Origin: Anaerolineae bacterium
GTDB lineage: Bacteria; Chloroflexota; Anaerolineae; Aggregatilineales; Phototrophicaceae
Assembly (NCBI GenBank): GCA_022843385.1
Contig: JALHNT010000001.1
Span: 124,001 to 188,000, forward strand
Length of the DNA stretch: 64,000 nucleotides
Reading direction: 5' to 3'
The notes beneath the pieces are model-generated. The model worked only from the letters and a program-made list of their open reading frames with translations. It was not told the origin of the DNA and did not search any database. A program made the position numbers and the translations under genes. Shown here one piece after another: positions 16,830 through 26,207 of the stretch (position 1 is the first letter of the stretch; every line of letters starts with the position of its first letter).

Positions 16830-19800
16830 TCATTCGGCCCGATTTGCCAGCGGCTGTGAGACCGGCAGCGAGACGAAGAAGGTTGTCCCCTTCCCCTGCT
16901 CAGAGTCAAACCAGATCTCGCCATTGTGCATCAGGACCAGCTCCTTCACAATCGCCAACCCCAGCCCCGTCCCGGCTACGTCCATGACCAGCGCATGTTC
17001 ATCGTTGCGCTCGAAACGCCCCCAGATGCGCGTCTTGAACTCGTCCGGGATACCGATGCCGGAGTCCTTGACGCTGACCAGGACACGCTCCCCTTCCGGA
17101 CGGGCTGCAACTTCGATGCTGCCGCCAGGATAGGTGTAGTTGAAGGCGTTGTCGATGATATTGGAAAGCACCTGAGTCAGTTTGGACTCATCGGCTTCGA
17201 TCAGCGGCAGGTTCGGGTCGAGCGTCACCTGCACCTGCATCTCCTTCTTCTCATTATCCGACCGGCGTTCGATCTGGCGCACAATGCGTGGCACCATATC
17301 ACTCAGATCAACCGGTTCGAGGTTGAGGTTCATTCCCTGATCCAACTGCGAGATGTTGAGCAGGTCTTCGACCAGCTTGGTCATGCGGTCGGTATTGGAC
17401 TTGATCTTTTGCAGGAAGTTCAACTGCGGGTCGCCCAGCTTGCCCGCCACACCCATCAGCAGCAAGTCAACAAAGCCCTTGATGCTGGTCAGCGGCGTGC
17501 GCAGTTCATGGGTGACGTTATCGACGAATTCCTTCTTGATGCGCTCGACTTCAACATCCTTGGTGATGTCGCGGAACAGCGAAACGGTCCCGAGGAAGCG
17601 CTCGCTGATATAGACCGGCGACAGACTGACGCGCACAATCTTGTCTTCCAGATCGAGCGTCTCGATCAGGAAATCGCCCGCCTTATGCTGTTCGGGATGG
17701 CGCGTCCAGTCTTCGATGGCCTGCGCCCACTTGGCCGCCGACCCACCGAAAAGACCCGTCAGGCGGAACATGGCCTGCCCGATGACCTGATCGCGCTGGA
17801 GTTCGAGGATGCGCTGGGCAGCATCGTTGAACAGCACGATTGTGCCTTCCTGATCGGCCAGCATCACGCCATCGGCGATGCCTTCGACGATAGCGGAGTT
17901 CTTCTCCGACTCTTCCTGCTCAACCCGCACCAGCGTCCCCAGACGTTCGGCCTGATCGCGGATGAGCTGGTACAGATCAGCATTGTTGATGGCCGCAGCG
18001 ACCTGATTAGCGGCGGCGATGACCAGCTTCAACTGCGCTTCGCTGAAGGCGCGCTGCTTGCGGCTCAATAATACCATCACGCCCTGGGGGTCATCGTTGC
18101 TTTCCAGCACCACCGCCAGTGCCCCATGCCACTCGGAGGCATCCGGCACGTTCAGATCCCAGTAGGCCTCGTTATGCAGGTCGGTGACAACTGTTTGCTG
18201 ACCATTCTGCAACAACCAGGTCGCCAGCATCTCCGCCGGATGCTGGGTATCGAGCATCTCATTGGGGACATACAGCGATCCCAGCATCGAACGCGGCATC
18301 AGCCGGTCTGACAACGGATCGATCAGCATAATCACGCCATCGTCGGCCATCACAGCGGCGGCCACCATTTCCAGCGCACGCCCCAGCACCCGATCCATGT
18401 CCAGCGTCTTCGCCAGTTCCGAGGTGATGCGGTAGAGCGTATCGAGGTTGTCGCGCTCACGCTGAAGTTCTTCGGTACGCTGCTGCACACGACGATTCAA
18501 CTCATCAGCGAAGGTGCTGACCTGATTGAACAGACGAGCGTTCTGGATGGCAGCGCCAAGCTGGGTTCCGACGGTGGTCAGCAACCGTTCGTCGTTGATG
18601 CCAAAGGCGCGGGTGTTCTGGGTATCGCGCAGCGCCAGCACGCCCAGCACCTGATCGCCGGCGGCAATCGGCACGCCCAGATAGCTCTTGGCATCCGCCT
18701 CACCGTTGGCGATGCCCAGGTTGGTGCGCATCTCATCGCTGCTCCAGTTGCCACCCCCCAGCGAAAGGGAGCGGCGATGCTGGATGATGAACGAAACTTC
18801 GTCGTTATTCAGCAGGCGCGGCGGAATGACCTGTTCAACACCACCACGAATGACCAGCGGGAAGCTGATTTCGGCGGTCTCGGGTTCATAGAGCGCCAGA
18901 TACATTTCCTCGGCGCTGGTGACGCGCGGCACCTGCTCGCGGATGATTTCGATCATGTCATTCATATTGAGAGTGGCCGAAATCGACTGGCTGAGGTTGT
19001 TGATGAGGAAGGCTTCTTCGACCAGCGCGGCAGTTTCGGTCGAGAGACGCGCGTTCTGGATGGCGATGGCGGACTGTGCACCCAGCGCCTGTGCCAGACG
19101 GACTTCCCGGTGACTGAACTCACGCATGACCTGGTTGCGCTGAGCCTGGATCAGACCAATCGCCTGATCGCGCACCACCAGCGGGATCAATACCCGCAGC
19201 CCTGCGCCGGTTTTGGCGAGGTCTTCGATCTCTGCCGGATCGCCGATGTCTTCGTCACGCCGGACAATGATGACTTCGGCATTCTCCAGCGCGCGTCCTT
19301 TGGTCGTGAACTGACGCAGGTTATACACCGTGCCAGAGGGGGCGACCTGATCGGGTTCACCGTAGCGGCTGACATCCATGCGGACTTCCAGGGCGTTTTC
19401 GATGTTATCCCACATCATCACCGCGCAGTCATCCATCTCCAGCGCGTGCAGCATCAGATCAACCACGCTGCGGAAGGCATCTTCCAGATTCAGGGTGAGC
19501 GAGGTGGCCTGGGCGGCTTCCAGCAGCGTCTCCAGTTCGCGGGTACGCACCAGCGTTTGTTCGAGCAGATTGGTATTCTGGACGGCGATGGCCGCCTGGT
19601 TAGCGATAATCAGGCTCAGGTCGATCTGCTCTGGCGTGAAGTAGCGCGCCCCGCTGAAAATCTCCATATCGAACGCGCCGATCACCTGCCCGGCCACGGT
19701 CATCGGCACCATGACAAACGCGCTCAGGTTACGCCGGTGCAGCTCTTCGCGCATCGGGTCTGTTTCGGGAAGCTGAACCACATCGTTGATGATGATCGGG

Positions 19801-22800
19801 GCAGCGTTACGCCGCAGCTCCTGGTACAGCGGATTATTGAGCAGGTTGATTAACTCATCTGGTGGAACATCGCCGCGCGGATATTCCATCACCACCCGTC
19901 CGATCATCAGGCCGCGTTCGAAGATCATAGCGCGCGCATGATCGACGCTCATGGCAGAAGCGATTTCAGACAGCGCGATTTCCAGAATATTCTCACTATC
20001 GAGCGACTGCGCCAGCGAGACCGAAACGCGGTTCAGCAGTCCCAGACGTTCAGTCTGGTGCTGGGCTTCGGAATACAGGCTGGCATTTTCCATGGCGACC
20101 GCGACCTGGTTGGCGAAGGCCAGGGCCGCCTGTTCGCCCTGCACATCGTAATAACCAGTCTCCTGCTTGGAGAGCGCGATCACACCGATGACATCATCCT
20201 GATAGATCAGCGGTACGCCCAGCCAGCTCCCGTACTGGCTGTCGCCGGGGACGCTATCCAGCCCCAGCAGATTGCTGATGGAGAACGGGACTTTCTGTTC
20301 GATCAACTGGTGCATACGTTCATGTTCGCGGATCACAATGACGGCGTCTTCATCAGCCAGCATGGCGATCTCGCCGAAGGTTCCGCTCGACCCCTCCAGC
20401 ACCAGCACCTCACCGCGGCGCGTCCACAAGGTCATGGTATCGAAGTCGATGACCTGGCTGATTTCATCCAGAGCCAGATTGATGACCTCTTCCCGGTTGA
20501 GCGAGGCGGTGATACGGCTGGAGACTTCGGTCAGCGCCGAAAGCTGATTGGCACGAGTCTCCAGGTCTTTTTCCAGCAGGGCACGATCAGTGACATCTTC
20601 GACCAGAAGCACGGCGCCGCGCACGCTGTCGCCGGACTTGAGCGGATAGGTGTAGAAATTGCGCACCAGCAGCTTGCCACTGCTCAGGCGGGTGGCCTGA
20701 CCAATTTTCTCCTGCTGGATGCCGGTCTCCAACACTGTCTCAATATCGCCCTGGATCATCTCGGCCAGATCAGGCCGGTACTGGAACAAGGGCAGTCGCA
20801 TGGCTTCTTCCAGCTTCCAGCCATAGCGCTGCTCCATGAAGTCGTTAATCGAGATGATCTTACCGGCGCGATCCAGCACCACGATGCCCTGCTGGATCGA
20901 CTCGACAACCGACTCGTTGAAGTTGCGCAGGTTGAGCGCTTCATTGAACAGGCGCGCATTCTGAATGGAGACGGTGGCTACATTGGCGACACGCTTGAGC
21001 AGCGGGATGAACTCATTCAGGTCGCCTTCCTTATTGGTCAGCGCACCCAGGTACAGCACACCGATGGGACTGCCACCTGCCGACAACGCCACCAGCAAGG
21101 ACGCCTGAACGCCCTGCATGTGGGCCGCCAGAATATCATTGTAGGGGTTACATTCCGGGTCACCGGCCAGCAGCACCATATCCTGACCGGTTTTCAAGAC
21201 CTGTGCCAACGCGGAATGATCCAACGCCGCCGAGTATTCGCGCAGCACAGTGACCGAACTATCCGCTTTCAGCGTGGCACGGAAGACATCCACTGTCCCA
21301 TCTTCCGGGTCCTGCAGCGCAATCGTCAACAGACTGTACGGGATCAGCCGCAGCATCCCCGCCGCCATCGACTCGATCATCTGACCGACATCGAGCGATG
21401 AGGAGAAGGCCTCCATGATGTCATTCAGGCGCGCTTCCTGTTCAGCGCTTTGCAGGCTGGCGAGGTAGAGCCGGATATTCTCGATGTTCGACTCGGCCTG
21501 ATGAGCGAAGATTTCCAGCACTTCCATGCGCTGCCGATCCGGGCGCATGCCATCACGCGGCCCATCCAGGCTGATGACGCCGAGCAAGCGGCCATCCGGC
21601 GCATTCAGCGGCAGCAGCAGCAGATCGCCATCGAGCCAGGCGTGTTCATGCTCGATTGGGGTCCAGGTGCGCTTACCGGGGAAGTTGATCTGGATGTTTT
21701 CCAGCTCAGGCGATAACCAGCGCGTCCGTTGCTCGACCGGCAGGAAATACGACTCGCTGATGCGGAACGACCGATCCGCAAAAAGCTGCTGCAGGCTGCC
21801 GAGCGGAAGGGTATCATCCTTGCTGCGTTCGAAGGCATCGAGCGGCATACCCAGTTGGGCCACCCGGCGCACCAGGCCATCGGTTTCATCGGTCAGCGCC
21901 GCCACACCAAAGTCATAGCCGACGCCTTCCTGAAGGCTTTCGAGGATGGCTTCCAGCAGCTCGACCTGATCGATGTTGCCCTGAAGCTCGCGCCCCAGTT
22001 CGAAAATCCGGTTCAATTGCTCAACACGCCGGTTGAGGCGATCACTGCGGCTGACCTGATCCTGGAAGCGGCGGAAGTTGCCATAGCCCAGCGAGGCTTT
22101 GGCGGCCAGCGTCAGCAGGAATGCGCCGGCGCGCTCATCAAAGTTGTAGGGACGGGCGTGATACAGATGCAGGATGCCGACGATCTGGTCTTCATAGAAG
22201 AAGGCTACCGCCAGCGCCGACCGCGCCTGTTCTGGGCGGGGTGCATATTCGCTTTTGGCGTAATCTTCCACCAACACATAATTCGCGCCGCGCTCAAACG
22301 ACGCCATCTCAATCGGCGCGAGTTCGGTCAGACCACTCAGGTCGCCCAGGCGCTTGCTCATCTCCGGCTGATTCGGCACATGCCACAGGCTGGAATGTTT
22401 CAACAGCACCAGGGTAGCGCCATCGGCCTGAGTGGCGCGGGTGGCTTCCTGGCTGATGACATCGAGGATGACATCCAGCTCCAGCGTGGTCGCCAGCTCA
22501 TTGCTGATGCGCGAAATCGCGTCCAGTTCCAGAATACGACGGTTCAGGTTCTCGCCGGCGGCTTCGTACAGGCGGAGGCGTTCGATGGTCGCGGAAATCT
22601 GAGCGGCGATGGCCGAGAGCAGCAGCACATCTTCCTGGGTGTAAGCCTTATCGCGGTTGGCGATGCCCAGTTCACCCAGCACACGCTCGCCGACGATCAG
22701 CGGCACCATCACCACACGATTCAGGCTGAAGCGGTTGGCGACATCCTGATAGGCCAGCAGCACCCGCTTATCGCTCTGGAGATCATTGCTGAAGAAAGGT

Positions 22801-25049
22801 TCTTCGGAAAGGGCGGTGCTGTGTTCCACGCCATCGCTGAAGATGTCGAACACCACCGCTTCGGCCATCTCCATGCCATAGACCCAGCGCGGATAGGTAG
22901 TCAGCGTGCCAGCCTGTCGATCCAGGGCGTTGATGAACACCAGCGGGCTGCTGGTGAGCACGGCGATTTCCGCCAGCACTGGCTTGAAGGGGTCTTCAGG
23001 CTTGATGACCTCGCCAGCCAGTTCAGCGATCCGCCGCAGCGAACTGGATTGTTCGGCGCTCTGCATAACGTTGCGATAGAGGCGGGCATTTTCGATCATC
23101 GCTGCGACCTGCGAGGCGAAGATCAGCAGGAGTTGGGCATCCTTATCGGTGAAATCCACATCATTGATGGGGTTCGAGGCCTGGATCACGCCCAGCCGCC
23201 GACCACCGACCATGAGGGCGGCGAAGAGAGTTTTCTGGACGCCAAGCTGTTCAGCGAACTCGGCCAGGCCGGCGGCATGAACCACTGAACTGGTCTGCAC
23301 CTGATTGGTGTACCAGAATTCGTAATCTTCCCACAGCGCCAGCAGCGGGCTATCCGCCGAGAGGCTGATGCTGTAATCCTTGATCTTGTCATCACCCAGC
23401 CCATAGAAGGGAAGCTGGCTGACCAGCGCCCGCCGCGCCGGGTCGTAGAGCAGGATGCCGCACAGGGTCACACTCATCTGCCGGGCGATGCGCTCATTGA
23501 TGGTCGAGTAGAATTCGTCTTCGCGGTTGAGCGAACCGATGGCGTGGGTGATTTCCTGCAAACCGGCCAGTTCGGTATCGCGGCGCTGCTCGCGCTGGAA
23601 CAGCCGCAGGTTCTCGATGACCACTGCTGCCTGTGCCACCACCAGCTTCATCTCACGGATGTCCTGGGACGAGAAGCCGCTGGCCCCTTTGCGGTTGCAC
23701 AACTGCATCATGCCGATGCGCTGATCGCCGATCTGAAGCGGCAATAAGGCGGTGTTCTTGATGCCAGCCACGCTCAGGATCGATTGCAGACCGAGGACTT
23801 CCAGCAGTTCTTCCTCGATCACATCGTTGGAAATCCAGTAATCCTGATGCTCAAAGATGTCGCGCTGCGGCGTGTCGTTGGGCAGTGGGATGATGATATT
23901 CTGCGCCAGGTTATCCGGCACGCCATGAAAAGGAAGCTGCGGCACCAACGCCCGACGGGTTTCGTCGTAGAGCAGCACACCGCTGACACCCAGCGACAGC
24001 ACCTTCGCCACCTGCTCGTTGAGCGTCTTGTAGACCGAACGGACCTCGGTATCAGTCTTGCCGCTGCGCAGCAGTTCGCCGATGCTCGCCATGTCGTTGA
24101 TGCGCTGCGACTGATCGGCATACAATTGGGTGTTGTAGATCGAGGTAGCGACCTGGGTGCTGATGGCCTGCAAAAAGGCCAGATGCGCCGGGTTATAGCT
24201 GTTGGGCTGCTTGTGCGCCAGCTCCAGCGTCCCCATGAAGCGATCCCCCAGCAGCAGCGGGACGCCAACAAAGCTCTTGTAGAAACCGGAGAGTTTGGGC
24301 TGCACCGATGAGCCATCGAAGATGCTGGCGACCAGGACGGCGCGACGGTGCTGGGCGATATAGCCGGAAATGCCCTCGCCGTAACGGTAGACGCCGCCGT
24401 ATTCCGACAGCTTGATGACATAGGGCGCGTCACCAGCCCAACCCTGTGGCGACAGCCGGCGCGACGTTTCATCCCACAGGCAGATTTCGCCTGCGCTGGA
24501 AGGTATGGCGCGCATAATCATGGTCAGCAGCGCCTGATAGACCTGCTGCAAACTCATGCTGGCGTTGATGGTTTCGCCAATCTCATTGATGACCTGAAGC
24601 GCCAACGACAAATCGAGGCTGCTGGCGGCCTGGTGATGGGCAGCGATCTCGCGCATGACGATGACGGTGCGCGTCTCCGGGCCAGAGGGAATGGTGTGCG
24701 ATGAGGCTTCTACCCAGCGGTTGCCAAACTGGAACGATGCCTGCCCCTGGCGCACGAACAGTCCTAGGAAGTTATCCGCCGGCTGCGCCATCGCGGCCAC
24801 CACCTCCAGGCTCGGCTCGCCACCGTTCATACCCAACCAGTGGTGGGCACGTTCGTTCATGTACAGCAGTTGGCCGGTATCCCGCGAGACCAGCACGGCG
24901 TCGTCACCGGATGCCATCGGGAATTCAGGGTCGGTCTGGCGCGCATCAACTGTCGGGATGAAGCCCAACGCCTGACGCTGCCGCACCCAGAAGTACAACC
25001 CCAGACTGATGACCAGGCCACCGAAAAAGACGATGAATCCTAATCCCAT
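16830..25049 (-). CDS. Giant multi-GAF/PAS sensor histidine kinase
   Basis: 2739 residues in one frame. Residues 1-25 form a membrane anchor. A PAS domain (about 45-140) precedes GAF domains ending near residues 305, 482, 657, 827, 995, 1190 and 1365. A second PAS (about 1375-1485) is followed by GAFs ending near 1655, 1827, 2000, 2170 and 2358, then a third PAS (about 2385-2500). The repeat ends are recognised by recurrent IQNARLF/IENARLY helices. The kinase core has THELRTP with phospho-His H2514, an N-box (DNAFNYTYPGG, about 2637) and GTGLGLAIV (about 2693). About 12 GAF domains is extreme for the family. Response regulators lie immediately upstream and downstream. Ligands are unknown. Confidence 0.93.
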   Translation of the reverse strand: MGLGFIVFFGGLVISLGLYFWVRQRQALGFIPTVDARQTDPEFPMASGDDAVLVSRDTGQLLYMNERAHHWLGMNGGEPSLEVVAAMAQPADNFLGLFVRQGQASFQFGNRWVEASSHTIPSGPETRTVIVMREIAAHHQAASSLDLSLALQVINEIGETINASMSLQQVYQALLTMIMRAIPSSAGEICLWDETSRRLSPQGWAGDAPYVIKLSEYGGVYRYGEGISGYIAQHRRAVLVASIFDGSSVQPKLSGFYKSFVGVPLLLGDRFMGTLELAHKQPNSYNPAHLAFLQAISTQVATSIYNTQLYADQSQRINDMASIGELLRSGKTDTEVRSVYKTLNEQVAKVLSLGVSGVLLYDETRRALVPQLPFHGVPDNLAQNIIIPLPNDTPQRDIFEHQDYWISNDVIEEELLEVLGLQSILSVAGIKNTALLPLQIGDQRIGMMQLCNRKGASGFSSQDIREMKLVVAQAAVVIENLRLFQREQRRDTELAGLQEITHAIGSLNREDEFYSTINERIARQMSVTLCGILLYDPARRALVSQLPFYGLGDDKIKDYSISLSADSPLLALWEDYEFWYTNQVQTSSVVHAAGLAEFAEQLGVQKTLFAALMVGGRRLGVIQASNPINDVDFTDKDAQLLLIFASQVAAMIENARLYRNVMQSAEQSSSLRRIAELAGEVIKPEDPFKPVLAEIAVLTSSPLVFINALDRQAGTLTTYPRWVYGMEMAEAVVFDIFSDGVEHSTALSEEPFFSNDLQSDKRVLLAYQDVANRFSLNRVVMVPLIVGERVLGELGIANRDKAYTQEDVLLLSAIAAQISATIERLRLYEAAGENLNRRILELDAISRISNELATTLELDVILDVISQEATRATQADGATLVLLKHSSLWHVPNQPEMSKRLGDLSGLTELAPIEMASFERGANYVLVEDYAKSEYAPRPEQARSALAVAFFYEDQIVGILHLYHARPYNFDERAGAFLLTLAAKASLGYGNFRRFQDQVSRSDRLNRRVEQLNRIFELGRELQGNIDQVELLEAILESLQEGVGYDFGVAALTDETDGLVRRVAQLGMPLDAFERSKDDTLPLGSLQQLFADRSFRISESYFLPVEQRTRWLSPELENIQINFPGKRTWTPIEHEHAWLDGDLLLLPLNAPDGRLLGVISLDGPRDGMRPDRQRMEVLEIFAHQAESNIENIRLYLASLQSAEQEARLNDIMEAFSSSLDVGQMIESMAAGMLRLIPYSLLTIALQDPEDGTVDVFRATLKADSSVTVLREYSAALDHSALAQVLKTGQDMVLLAGDPECNPYNDILAAHMQGVQASLLVALSAGGSPIGVLYLGALTNKEGDLNEFIPLLKRVANVATVSIQNARLFNEALNLRNFNESVVESIQQGIVVLDRAGKIISINDFMEQRYGWKLEEAMRLPLFQYRPDLAEMIQGDIETVLETGIQQEKIGQATRLSSGKLLVRNFYTYPLKSGDSVRGAVLLVEDVTDRALLEKDLETRANQLSALTEVSSRITASLNREEVINLALDEISQVIDFDTMTLWTRRGEVLVLEGSSGTFGEIAMLADEDAVIVIREHERMHQLIEQKVPFSISNLLGLDSVPGDSQYGSWLGVPLIYQDDVIGVIALSKQETGYYDVQGEQAALAFANQVAVAMENASLYSEAQHQTERLGLLNRVSVSLAQSLDSENILEIALSEIASAMSVDHARAMIFERGLMIGRVVMEYPRGDVPPDELINLLNNPLYQELRRNAAPIIINDVVQLPETDPMREELHRRNLSAFVMVPMTVAGQVIGAFDMEIFSGARYFTPEQIDLSLIIANQAAIAVQNTNLLEQTLVRTRELETLLEAAQATSLTLNLEDAFRSVVDLMLHALEMDDCAVMMWDNIENALEVRMDVSRYGEPDQVAPSGTVYNLRQFTTKGRALENAEVIIVRRDEDIGDPAEIEDLAKTGAGLRVLIPLVVRDQAIGLIQAQRNQVMREFSHREVRLAQALGAQSAIAIQNARLSTETAALVEEAFLINNLSQSISATLNMNDMIEIIREQVPRVTSAEEMYLALYEPETAEISFPLVIRGGVEQVIPPRLLNNDEVSFIIQHRRSLSLGGGNWSSDEMRTNLGIANGEADAKSYLGVPIAAGDQVLGVLALRDTQNTRAFGINDERLLTTVGTQLGAAIQNARLFNQVSTFADELNRRVQQRTEELQRERDNLDTLYRITSELAKTLDMDRVLGRALEMVAAAVMADDGVIMLIDPLSDRLMPRSMLGSLYVPNEMLDTQHPAEMLATWLLQNGQQTVVTDLHNEAYWDLNVPDASEWHGALAVVLESNDDPQGVMVLLSRKQRAFSEAQLKLVIAAANQVAAAINNADLYQLIRDQAERLGTLVRVEQEESEKNSAIVEGIADGVMLADQEGTIVLFNDAAQRILELQRDQVIGQAMFRLTGLFGGSAAKWAQAIEDWTRHPEQHKAGDFLIETLDLEDKIVRVSLSPVYISERFLGTVSLFRDITKDVEVERIKKEFVDNVTHELRTPLTSIKGFVDLLLMGVAGKLGDPQLNFLQKIKSNTDRMTKLVEDLLNISQLDQGMNLNLEPVDLSDMVPRIVRQIERRSDNEKKEMQVQVTLDPNLPLIEADESKLTQVLSNIIDNAFNYTYPGGSIEVAARPEGERVLVSVKDSGIGIPDEFKTRIWGRFERNDEHALVMDVAGTGLGLAIVKELVLMHNGEIWFDSEQGKGTTFFVSLPVSQPLANRAE

Positions 25050-25083
25050 AGCCGCTACACCTACTCTAGCTTACAAAGGGCGA

Positions 25084-26010
25084 TTACCAGGCGGTCAGAA
25101 TGGGGGGCGGCGCATCACCGCTGGACCCTCGGCGCCGATCCTCGGCTGCCAATTCCACCACCTCGCGGATGTCGGCAAACTGATACTGTGCCGTTGAAAC
25201 CGACCCGACCGAGAGGGTCATCAGCGGTTCCTGTCGTTCCCCATGAGAACCATCGGGCACCAGCACATAACCCCGTTCGCGATCAATGAAGTTGTAGTGC
25301 TGTTGAATCTCTTCGTTGAAACGTTCGACCAGCCGCACCTTGAGGTTGTCTGCATCGCCGGTGTGGCTGATGATGACGAAGTTCTCCTGCGATGAATGGC
25401 CGAGGAAGTCATCGGGTGTGCCGCGTTCATCCACCACTTCGCCCATCAGCAGCGCCATCGCCCGCATGACATTATCCGCCGCGACGAAGCCATAGACTTC
25501 GCGGAAGGGATCGAGATGATTGATCTTGATGTCGACATAGGCCCAGGGGCTGGACGAGCGCATCAGCGAGCGCAGTTGATCTTCGATGAGCTGCCCCATC
25601 GGCAGGCCGGAGCGCGGGTCGGTCATCGAGGTGCGCTGCGACATCTTAATGGCGTTCGCCACCCGCAGCTTGAGTTCCTCGATGTCAAAGGGCTTGGTGA
25701 TGTAATCATCCGCCCCCAGCTCCAGACCGACAATCTTATCGCTGCGTTCATCTTTCTGCGTCAGGAAGATGATCGGGATGTGGCTGGTGCGCTTGGTGGT
25801 GCGGAGTTCGCGGCAGACATCGTAGCCGTTCATGTCCGGCAGCATGATATCCAGGATAATCAGATCAGGCAGTTGCTTGCGGGTGAGCTGCAAGGCATCG
25901 CCCCCGCGCGGCGCGACCTGCACCTCATACTGCTGCCCGCTGAAGTAAATCTTGAGCATGTTACCAATGTCGAAATCATCTTCAACCACCAGCAATCGTG
26001 GTTTATTCAT
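25084..26010 (-). CDS. Response regulator with degenerate GGDEF-like output domain
   Basis: 308 residues. Receiver domain 1-120 with EDD at 10-12, phospho-acceptor Asp in IILDIMLPD (about 54), FLTQKD and ITKPF. Residues about 128-295 follow the diguanylate-cyclase fold (TDPRSGLPMGQLIEDQL, then YVDIKINHLDPFREVYG), but the active-site GGDEF position reads SSQENF, so catalysis is unlikely. It may be a c-di-GMP or protein-binding relic. The gene precedes the giant kinase by 34 bases and is probably the first gene of that operon. Confidence 0.85.
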   Translation of the reverse strand: MNKPRLLVVEDDFDIGNMLKIYFSGQQYEVQVAPRGGDALQLTRKQLPDLIILDIMLPDMNGYDVCRELRTTKRTSHIPIIFLTQKDERSDKIVGLELGADDYITKPFDIEELKLRVANAIKMSQRTSMTDPRSGLPMGQLIEDQLRSLMRSSSPWAYVDIKINHLDPFREVYGFVAADNVMRAMALLMGEVVDERGTPDDFLGHSSQENFVIISHTGDADNLKVRLVERFNEEIQQHYNFIDRERGYVLVPDGSHGERQEPLMTLSVGSVSTAQYQFADIREVVELAAEDRRRGSSGDAPPPILTAW

Positions 26011-26207
26011 GGCGTGCCCCCGAAAGGAATTCCAGTTTGGGTATTGTTATTCTAATGATACAGGTGAACAGAAACCGATGCCAGCGCTGCCCCTGCCTGC
26101 CCGTTTCAATATACCAACCTTTAGGGCGAACTGATCCCCTCATTAATGGGGGTCTATGATTCAGTATAGATGCGAACCAGCCGCTGCATGACTCAAGATT
26201 ACAGGGA

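Noticed and set aside
19938..23288. Long plus-strand open frames (up to about 520 codons) opposite the giant kinase
   Set aside because: They lie wholly inside a verified kinase gene with strong domain structure on the other strand, and their translations are Gln/His/Arg-rich, typical of reverse-frame artefacts.
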